Assembly (NCBI GenBank): GCA_937858775.1
Contig: CALLYX010000005.1
Location: 1-8,698 of the forward strand
Source: an uncultured bacterium
Lineage (GTDB): Bacteria; Auribacterota; Tritonobacteria; UBA1439
DNA: 8,698 bases
Direction: 5' to 3'
Shown here: positions 1 through 5,125 of the stretch, one piece after another
How positions within the stretch are numbered: the stretch's first letter is position 1
Layout of the letters: each line of letters starts with the position of its first letter
The notes under the pieces: generated by a model
Database searches by the model: none
The model's input: the letters and a program-made list of their open reading frames with translations, nothing else
Told to the model about the DNA's origin: nothing
Translations under genes and position numbers: made by a program

Positions 1-213
1 GCAGCCCGGCCCCGAGATGAGACGTGGCCCCGCAGGAAGGGCGGCGCGGAGGCCGCCCCTGCGGATGGCCACCGTGTGGGTGCCGCAGACCTCCATGAGC
101 GAGACTCCCTGCCCGCGCCGGCGCACCAGCTCGAGCAGCGCCCTCGCCGCCGCGGCGTCCCGGAGCCCTTCAACGGGATCCCGCGAGCTCCTTGAACAAC
201 CTGACTGTCTCAC
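1..213 (-). CDS. hypD: HypD, [NiFe]-hydrogenase maturation protein (N-terminal part, runs off left edge)
   Basis: HypD is the iron-sulfur scaffold that, with HypC, assembles the Fe(CN)2CO group delivered to the large subunit of [NiFe] hydrogenases in the cytoplasm. The visible N-terminal piece contains MEVCGTHTVAIRRGGL followed by LISGPGC. This is the signature HypD opening (family form MEVCGGHTHAI...GPGCPVC), including the conserved first cysteine and the start of the GPGC motif. The start is uncertain. The family usually begins a few residues before a VDEYR-like stretch, here VEGLRD at about 160-180, but no ATG, GTG or TTG lies in frame there. The nearest in-frame starts are GTG at 213 and ATG at 222, both inside hypC. 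I chose GTG, which gives about 13 extra residues and a 44-base overlap with hypC. The overlap and same-strand order imply translational coupling in a hyp operon. Identity is firm; the start is weak. Confidence 0.88.
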   Translation of the reverse strand, partial: MRQSGCSRSSRDPVEGLRDAAAARALLELVRRRGQGVSLMEVCGTHTVAIRRGGLRAALPAGPRLISGPGC

Positions 214-391
214 GGGCCTCATCCTCGTCGAGTTTCCGAATGGCGAATCCCGCGTGCACCAGAACGTATTCACCGGGGCGGGCGTCTTCTACAAGATCGA
301 GCGCCACGCGCCTTCGCACCCCCATGAAATCCACGACGGCGCCCCTATCCTCCCCCAGCTCAACGACCACCCCCGGCACAGCAACGCACAT
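170..391 (-). CDS. hypC: HypC/HupF family hydrogenase maturation chaperone
   Basis: This is a small cytoplasmic chaperone that binds HypD during synthesis of the Fe(CN)2CO cofactor and then hands it to the hydrogenase large-subunit precursor. The 73-residue protein has the usual family length (70-100). It opens with MCVAVPG, matching the invariant MC.(A/G)(I/V)P start whose Cys2 is essential for iron and HypD binding. It continues with VVDFMGVRRRVALDL and GEYVLVHAGFAIRKLDEDEA, the two standard HypC blocks (the OB-fold core and the VLVH.GFAI.K(L/I)DE tail). The ATG at 391 sits directly after a very purine-rich stretch (G/A only on the minus strand, about 392-409) that can serve as ribosome-binding site. 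It lies 39 bases downstream of the hypF stop and overlaps the probable start of hypD, so it is operonic with both. Identity and start are both secure. Confidence 0.96.
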   Translation of the reverse strand: MCVAVPGVVVELGEDRGAVVDFMGVRRRVALDLVEDARPGEYVLVHAGFAIRKLDEDEARETVRLFKELAGSR

Positions 392-430
392 CCCCCCTCC
401 CCCTCCCCCAGCCGCGCGCGGAAAGGCGCG

Positions 431-1567
431 CTACATCTCCTTCCAGGCCGCCGGGCGCAGCGCCACCCATGTCTGGCCCACGCAAAGCCCGAGGTCGTCG
501 ATCGGTACGCGCTCCTCCTCGACCGGTTCGAAGCCGGCCGCCGAGAGCAGCCGCGCCGCTTCCCCCCTTAGCAGCCGGTTTCCGAACGCCCCGCCGCAGA
601 GCGCGACGGCCCGGCAACCACGGGTGCGCCGGATCTCCACGGCCCCCCGCGCCACGTACTCCGCTATCCCGTTGTGAAACCTGCGCGCCATGACCTCCAC
701 GGGCAAGCCGCGGCCGATGTCGGCGATGAGGCCTCGAACCAGATCAGCATAGTCGGCCCGGAAGCAGCCCCTCCCCCGCCGCATCGCGATCCGATAGGCC
801 GCCCGGTCGTGCGAGAGCGAAGCCCTCCGCTCGAGCTCGACCGCCGCCTCGGCCTCCGCCTGCGCCTCCGGGGCGATCCCGAGGATCGCGGCGACGGCAT
901 CGAAAAGCCTTCCGCAGCTCGACGTGAGCGGGGAGAAAGCGCCCGTCGCGAGCATCGCCGAGAGGGCCGGCCTGAAGGCCGCCGCGCGGCGCGAGGGGGG
1001 GAGGGGTGCGTCGAACGCGGCCTCCCCCATGACGGCATGAAGCAGCGATATCCCCATCCGCCACGGCTCGCGGGCCGCGGCATCCCCGCCGGGCATCCTC
1101 AAGCGCCCGAGGCCGCCGCGCCTTCCCCAACCTCCGGGGGAGACCGAGAGAAATTCCCCTCCCCATACCGTGCCGTCGGTCCCGTACCCGCTCCCGTCGA
1201 AGGCGACGCCTATCACCTCGCCGCCGTCCGCACGCCCCGCGAGGGCAGCGGCGACGTGGGCGTGGTGATGCTGGACGGCGACGCGGCGCGCCCCCGGGAA
1301 GAGTTCCGCCGCCGCGCGGGAGTAACACGCCGGGTGAAGGTCGTGCGCGACGATATCCGGGTCCGAGCCCGCGCGGCGGCACAGCCCCCGCGCGTCGGCG
1401 AGGAATCGCCCCAGCCCGGCCGGATCCGAGAGGTCGCCGTGATCGCCGGACCGGTGAAGAAGCCCCTCGCAGAAGAGGGAAAGGCCGCCCTTCATCTCGG
1501 CGCCGCATGCCAATACGCTCACGGGCGAGGCCGGGAGGCCCTCGAGCCGGACAGCTTCCCTCTCCAT
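431..1567 (-). CDS. hypF: Stand-alone HypF C-terminal (Kae1-like carbamoyltransferase) domain
   Basis: HypF makes the cyanide ligand precursor by carbamoylating the C-terminal cysteine of HypE. This 378-residue protein corresponds only to the C-terminal Kae1-like half of a normal HypF of about 750 residues. Visible motifs, in order, are SVLACGAEMKG (17-27), AHDLHP (74-79), the metal-binding QHHHAH (99-104), VAFDGSGYGTDGTVWGGE (121-138), SSCGRLFDAVAAILG (216-230), FHNGIAEY (297-304) and CGGAFGNRLL (324-333). The acylphosphatase, zinc-finger and YrdC-like domains that form the carbamoyl-adenylate are absent. The minus frame stays open to 1975 but that extension runs antisense to the exported TPR gene and has no HypF-like sequence. 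ATG 1567 was chosen because it begins just before the Kae1 domain and after a plausible promoter; ATG 1633 (22 residues longer) is an alternative. The Shine-Dalgarno is weak (AAAGG at 1578-1582). The gene is followed by hypC after 39 bases. Confidence 0.9.
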   Translation of the reverse strand: MEREAVRLEGLPASPVSVLACGAEMKGGLSLFCEGLLHRSGDHGDLSDPAGLGRFLADARGLCRRAGSDPDIVAHDLHPACYSRAAAELFPGARRVAVQHHHAHVAAALAGRADGGEVIGVAFDGSGYGTDGTVWGGEFLSVSPGGWGRRGGLGRLRMPGGDAAAREPWRMGISLLHAVMGEAAFDAPLPPSRRAAAFRPALSAMLATGAFSPLTSSCGRLFDAVAAILGIAPEAQAEAEAAVELERRASLSHDRAAYRIAMRRGRGCFRADYADLVRGLIADIGRGLPVEVMARRFHNGIAEYVARGAVEIRRTRGCRAVALCGGAFGNRLLRGEAARLLSAAGFEPVEEERVPIDDLGLCVGQTWVALRPAAWKEM

Positions 1568-1607
1568 ATATAGCGCGCCTTTCGGGTCCGCCCCTTCCCG
1601 GCCGGCT

Positions 1608-1616
1608 ATTGTATCA
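1608..1616 (-). promoter_or_regulatory. Possible extended -10 promoter for the hyp cluster
   Basis: On the minus strand this reads TGATACAAT, an extended -10 (TGnTACAAT, five of six to TATAAT). It would place the transcript start near 1601, giving a leader of about 34 bases before the hypF ATG at 1567. The hexamer 17 bases upstream (TTCATG) is a poor -35, which extended -10 promoters tolerate. If translation really starts at ATG 1633 this site would lie inside the gene, so the promoter and the chosen start depend on each other. Confidence 0.4.
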
Positions 1617-1667
1617 TCTATCCCACGCCGCATGAAGCGGTCGCCCCGCGGGGGTGCGCGCATGGGT

Positions 1668-1677
1668 TTTTGCAAAA
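1668..1677. repeat. Perfect 10-bp palindrome TTTTGCAAAA next to a -35 box
   Basis: TTTTGCAAAA is a perfect palindrome in an otherwise GC-rich stretch, four bases before the TTGACA at 1682. Its position and AT-richness fit an operator or an UP-like element for the rightward promoter. No regulator is identified. A short AT palindrome can also occur by chance. Confidence 0.3.
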
Positions 1678-1681
1678 TGGT

Positions 1682-1710
1682 TTGACATCGCCCCCCTTCC
1701 GTCGTATCGT
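1682..1710 (+). promoter_or_regulatory. Sigma70-type promoter for the TPR protein gene
   Basis: A perfect -35 box TTGACA (1682-1687) is separated by exactly 17 bases from TATCGT (1705-1710, four of six to TATAAT). The predicted transcript start is near 1717. This leaves about 25 bases of leader containing the AGGAG ribosome-binding site (1729-1733) of the gene starting at 1743. The spacing and the perfect -35 make this one of the two best promoters in the window. Confidence 0.7.
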
Positions 1711-1742
1711 GGTGGGCGTCCATCCGGCAGGAGAATGAGACC

Positions 1743-2381
1743 ATGGTTTCCGCGATAGCGATGCATATCGTCGCAGCCGCCCTTCTCTCGCAGCAGCCGC
1801 TCAAGGGCCTCGATCCCCTATTTCCGGGCGGCACCCCGTCCCCCCCCCGCGCGGAGGCCGCCCCCGGCGCCGCCGCCCCGGCGGACCCCCGGGCGGGAGA
1901 GGCGAGGGTGGCCGTGGCCGAGGGCATCAGGCTCCTAAACGAGAATAAGTTCGATGCGGCGCTTGCCGCGTTCAAAAAGGCGGCGGATCTCGACCCGAAA
2001 AACGCGTACGCCTTCGCCGGCGGCGGGAGCTGCTATTACGCGGCTGGAAAGATCGATATCGCCATCGAGGCGTTCAAGAAGGCGATCGAGCGCGACCCCG
2101 GCATGAGCGCGGCCTATTTCAATCTCGGGCGCTGTTACGCGGTGAAGAAACAGATGGAGATGGCTATCATCCAGTACGGCAAGGCAATCAAGGACAACCC
2201 CCAGTACGGGGCGGCCTATTTCGAGCTGGCGAACGCATATTACATAAACAAGGATTTCAAGAACGCGAGGATCAACTACGAGAAGGCGGCCTCCATCTTC
2301 GGGGAAAAGACGCCCCAGGGGGAGGAGGCGCTGCGGAACGCCATCAAGGTCGAGACATTGATGAAGCGCCTCGGCGGCTGA
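1743..2381 (+). CDS. Exported tetratricopeptide-repeat (TPR) protein
   Basis: This 212-residue protein is probably exported. Residues 1-16 (MVSAIAMHIVAAALLS) are hydrophobic like a signal peptide or anchor, although no Lys or Arg precedes them. A Pro/Ala-rich linker (about 28-52) follows. Four consecutive 34-residue TPR units then run at about 54-87, 88-121, 122-155 and 156-189, with the typical A..G..Y...G....A...F..AI..DP pattern. The last ends in a short helix (about 191-212). TPR arrays bind other proteins; no enzymatic residues are seen. ATG 1743 is supported by AGGAG at 1729-1733 (nine-base spacing) and a strong promoter at 1682-1710. The linker is encoded across a run of nine C (1840-1848), where a one-base slip would destroy the TPR frame. 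The gene converges on the three-gene operon ending at 2418. The partner and pathway are unknown. Confidence 0.88.
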   Translation: MVSAIAMHIVAAALLSQQPLKGLDPLFPGGTPSPPRAEAAPGAAAPADPRAGEARVAVAEGIRLLNENKFDAALAAFKKAADLDPKNAYAFAGGGSCYYAAGKIDIAIEAFKKAIERDPGMSAAYFNLGRCYAVKKQMEMAIIQYGKAIKDNPQYGAAYFELANAYYINKDFKNARINYEKAASIFGEKTPQGEEALRNAIKVETLMKRLGG

Positions 2382-2401
2382 CCGTCCTTTCCCGGGGACG
2401 G
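2382..2401. terminator. Weak hairpin between convergent genes
   Basis: CCGTCC (2382-2387) can pair with GGACGG (2396-2401) around an eight-base loop, immediately after the stop of the plus-strand TPR gene and 17 bases before the stop of the minus-strand gene. The place is right for a shared terminator. There is no T-tract on either side, so this is at best a weak or Rho-assisted terminator. Confidence 0.3.
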
Positions 2402-2417
2402 GCCCTCTGCCCATCCG

Positions 2418-3437
2418 TCAATACCCCATCCCCTCCAGCCTCGCCAGGGAGCCCCGCGCCCCCCTCGACGCGGGATCGAGCGAGATGGCCTTCTCCAGCG
2501 CCCGCCGCGCCAGGTCGTACCGCCCGTTCCTCATGTAGACGACGCCCAGCCCCTCGAACGCCCGCGCGCACGAGGGCGATACGACAGCGGCCTTCCGGTA
2601 CTCGGCCAGGGCCATGTTGAACCACTCCACGTACTGGTACGTCATGCCGATACCGTAGTAGGCGTCGCCCAGCATGCACCGCGCCTCGACGCACCCGGGG
2701 TCGGCCTCGACCGCGCGCTGGAGATGGCGTATCCTTGTGTGGGATCCTTCGGCCGCCTGCCGCGCCATCGCCAGCTCCTCGAACGCCTCCGGTGAGGACG
2801 TGGGGCACTCCGCGATCCGTTCCATCTCGGCGTCATCCGGGGGAGAACCGAGGAGCGAGGCGAAGCGCGCGGCCAGCCTCGCCTCGACCTCGCAGAGGCG
2901 GTCTATCCTCCCATCCACGCGCACCCCCTCGCTCTCCGCCCCCGTCGCCGGCCTCATCGCCTTGATCTCCACCGCGAGCGCGTCGCCATTCCGGGCGAGC
3001 GCCCCGGAGACGAGGATATCCGCCCCTGCGGCGTGCGCGAGCATGGCGAGCCGCCTCTTGTCGAGGCCGGCGGCCTTTCCCTTCGCGTGGCGCCGTTCGA
3101 ACGACCGCACCAAGGCGTGGTCGATGAACTCGAGGCGCGGATGGGCGCCCAGCTTGCGCGCCAGCGAATCGGCGAGCTCGACGGCGAGCCACTCGTCGCC
3201 CTTGCGGCGCGGGGAGGCGCTGAAGCCGAGGACGGCAACCCGGCACGCCTCGCTCGGCGCCGACAGCGCCGCGTCGTGCGCGCGCAGCCCCCTGAACATG
3301 AGGAGCGGGATGGCGGCGTCGCGGGCCGCGGGGGGCGCGGGGGTCGGCCTGAGGGAGAAGTAGCGAATGAGCGACGGCCCGCCGTGCTGGGCCGCGAGGA
3401 CGCACGACAGGATGAGCGCGACGGCGGGGATGCCCAC
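2418..3437 (-). CDS. Exported protein with FlgO/CsgG/TolB-like domain and C-terminal TPRs
   Basis: This 339-residue protein is the last gene of the three-gene operon. Residues 5-16 (AVALILSCVLAA) are a short hydrophobic export segment; Cys12 in ILSC could be a degenerate lipobox, but the n-region lacks Lys/Arg. Residues about 66-165 form an alpha/beta domain: RVAVLGFSAS, then DEWLAVELADSLARKL, LEFIDHALVRSFE, and GADILVSGALARNGDALAVEIK. This pattern is typical of FlgO, CsgG and TolB-N-like envelope domains (beta strand, helix with 'L...L...', then 'GA..lv.G.l...g..l.v...'). Residues about 214-335 contain TPR-like helices, with clear units in 253-290 and 291-324. The GTG start at 3437 has AGAGGGGA at 3446-3453, eight bases upstream, and an in-frame stop six codons before it. 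The gene lies 26 bases after the preceding stop, so it is co-transcribed. A scaffold or outer-membrane accessory role is inference. Confidence 0.82.
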   Translation of the reverse strand: MGIPAVALILSCVLAAQHGGPSLIRYFSLRPTPAPPAARDAAIPLLMFRGLRAHDAALSAPSEACRVAVLGFSASPRRKGDEWLAVELADSLARKLGAHPRLEFIDHALVRSFERRHAKGKAAGLDKRRLAMLAHAAGADILVSGALARNGDALAVEIKAMRPATGAESEGVRVDGRIDRLCEVEARLAARFASLLGSPPDDAEMERIAECPTSSPEAFEELAMARQAAEGSHTRIRHLQRAVEADPGCVEARCMLGDAYYGIGMTYQYVEWFNMALAEYRKAAVVSPSCARAFEGLGVVYMRNGRYDLARRALEKAISLDPASRGARGSLARLEGMGY

Positions 3438-3463
3438 GTCGACCGTCCCCTCTCAGGGCCGCG

Positions 3464-4186
3464 TCAGATGGCGAAGAGGCGCTTCACGACGCCCGGCTTG
3501 GCCTTCCCGGCCTTCACGTCGTTCAGGCGCTGGGTGAGGTAGCCGCCGGTGAGGTAGTCTATATTGGCCGTGGCCGCCTGAAGCTGCAGCTCGAGGCGGA
3601 GCCGCTCCCGAAGCTCCTCCGGAGGCGAGAGCAGAAGGTCGGTCTGGAGGTGGCGCCGCTGGAAGTAGAGCTGCGTCACCGTCTCCAGCACGTCGGCGCG
3701 GAGCCGGACCAGGTTCCGCGCCTCGTTGCTGATTCTCACCTGGCTGGGATTGTAGAGGAAATCCCCGAAGTCCCACGTGAAGACGAACTTGTATTCGTTC
3801 TGGAACCTGCGGGCGTCCGCGTTGTCGGAGCTCCAGCCGCTTATCATCCTGTACTTGTGAACGCTCGTGCTTCTCACGTCCTCGATGATCTGGATGCCGG
3901 TGATGGGGGAGTCGTCGGTCTTGTCCTGGATACCGCTCTCGTAATTGTCCTCGCGCTGGATCTTCTGCTCGACCCCCCTCTTCTCGCCTATGGTCTTCTG
4001 CTTGTTGTACTCGTACTGGATCCTGAACTTCGGCAGGAGGGCCCGGTATTGCGCCCCCTTGCGCCACCCCTCGATGAGGTCCGGGTGCACCTCGGCGAAG
4101 CGCATCGCGACTTCCTGTATCTCCTGCACCGTCGGCTCGTGCGAGAACTGGCCCAGGACCGTCTGTATGTCGTCGATCGTCGGGAT
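3464..4186 (-). repeat. Tandem paralogous block, copy 2 (240 codons plus stop)
   Basis: This 723-base block matches 4403-5125 codon for codon without any insertion or deletion (offset exactly 939 bases). Protein identity is 195 of 240. Nucleotide identity is uneven: in 3882-3961 versus 4821-4900 only two of 80 bases differ, while neighbouring stretches differ much more. This indicates a tandem duplication with patchy constraint or gene conversion. Confidence 0.9.
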
Positions 4187-4369
4187 GATCTGCGCCGCCC
4201 CCGTGGCGCCCATCCCCTCCGTCGCGGCGAGGAGCATGGGGGCGACGATATCGTCGGAACGCGCCGCCAGCGAGCGCGCCTCATCGCCGGGCAGCAGCGA
4301 GGGGAACGCCGCAATGAAAAAACAGAGCACGGCACCCGTTGCGGTCGTGCGCAGGAGTCTTAATTCCAT
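3464..4369 (-). CDS. Secreted protein carrying the duplicated 240-residue domain (short paralogue)
   Basis: This 301-residue protein is of unrecognised function. Residues 1-27 form a signal peptide (MELRLLR then a hydrophobic core to about 26). A variable stretch (28-61) follows, and residues 62-301 align without a gap to residues 441-680 of the upstream gene product (195 of 240 identical by hand count). The domain begins with TIDDIQTVLGQFSHEPTVQE and a helical part to about 115. The middle is aromatic and polar, with possible beta strands (FRIQYEYNKQ; YKFVFTWDFGDFLYNP). Two long helices close it, containing LETVTQLYFQRRHLQ and LRLELQLQ, then ANIDYLTGGYLTQRL. ATG 4369 is preferred to GTG 4378: AGGGGG (4378-4383) sits eight bases before the ATG and would overlap the GTG. 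The gene lies 33 bases after the preceding stop and 26 before the next start. The long-helix end recalls uncharacterised proteins of deltaproteobacterial/myxobacterial type, from memory only. Confidence 0.85.
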   Translation of the reverse strand: MELRLLRTTATGAVLCFFIAAFPSLLPGDEARSLAARSDDIVAPMLLAATEGMGATGAAQIIPTIDDIQTVLGQFSHEPTVQEIQEVAMRFAEVHPDLIEGWRKGAQYRALLPKFRIQYEYNKQKTIGEKRGVEQKIQREDNYESGIQDKTDDSPITGIQIIEDVRSTSVHKYRMISGWSSDNADARRFQNEYKFVFTWDFGDFLYNPSQVRISNEARNLVRLRADVLETVTQLYFQRRHLQTDLLLSPPEELRERLRLELQLQAATANIDYLTGGYLTQRLNDVKAGKAKPGVVKRLFAI

Positions 4370-4377
4370 TTGTCGCA

Positions 4378-4383
4378 CCCCCT
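4378..4383 (-). promoter_or_regulatory. Ribosome-binding site that decides the start at 4369
   Basis: On the minus strand AGGGGG lies eight bases before ATG 4369. The competing in-frame GTG (4378-4376) shares its first base with this site and would have no usable spacing, so the ATG is the better start. Confidence 0.55.
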
Positions 4384-4402
4384 CTCTCCGATCGAAGGAA
4401 AA

Positions 4403-5125
4403 TCAGATGGCGAAAAGGCGCTTCACAATGCCGGGCTTCGGCTTTCCGGCCCGAACGTCGTTCAGGCGCTGCGTGAGGTAGCCGCCGGTGAGATAGTCGA
4501 TGTTGGCAGTGACCTCCTGGAGCTGAAGTTCGAGGCGGAGCCGCTCGCGGAGCTCTTCGGCCGGCGAGAGCAGGAGATCGAGCTGAAGCTGGCGCCGCTG
4601 GAAGTAGAATTGCGTCACCGTCTCCAGCGTGTCGTTGCGGAGTTCGACCAAATCGCGCGCCTCGTCGCTGATCCTCACCTGGTCGGGGTTGAAGAGGAAG
4701 TCGCCCAGGTCCCACTCGAAGGAGAAGGTGTAGTTGTTCTGGAACCTTCTCTCGTCCGCGCTCGCCGAGCTCCAGCCGCTCACGAGCCTGAACTTGTCCT
4801 CTTTCGTGCTCTCGACCGTCTCGATGATCTGGATGCCGGTGATGGGGGAGTCGTCGGTCTTGTCCTGGATGCCGCTCTCGTAGTTGTCCTCGCGCTGGAT
4901 GTCCAGTTGCTCCCCGGTCTTCTCCGCTATCGTCTTCTGCTTGTTGTAGTCGTACTGTATCTTGAACTTCGGGAGGAACGCGCGATACTTCGCCCCCTTG
5001 CGCCACCCCTCTATAAGGTCCGGGTGCACCTCGGCGAAGCGCATCGCGACTTCCTGTATCTCCTGCACGGTCGGCTCGTGAGAGAACTGGCCCATGACCG
5101 TCTGCACGTCGTCGATCGTGGTGAT
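4403..5125 (-). repeat. Tandem paralogous block, copy 1 (240 codons plus stop)
   Basis: This is the counterpart of 3464-4186. It encodes the C-terminal domain of the propeller fusion, from ITTIDDVQTV to the terminal KRLFAI and its TGA stop. Both copies end with the same residues and the same stop codon. The homology stops abruptly at the N-terminal side, where one copy is joined to a propeller and linker and the other to a signal peptide. Confidence 0.9.

Noticed and set aside
674..1573. Plus-strand open frame of 299 codons opposite hypF
   Set aside because: Antisense of clear HypF motifs; composition is Arg/Pro/Gly-rich with no domain.
1644..1653. Palindrome CCCCGCGGGG
   Set aside because: Pure G/C palindrome in GC-rich DNA with no supporting position relative to a promoter element.
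1568..1975. N-terminal extension of the HypF frame (136 extra residues)
   Set aside because: The sequence has no HypF acylphosphatase, zinc-finger or YrdC motifs and most of it runs antisense to the exported TPR gene and its promoter.
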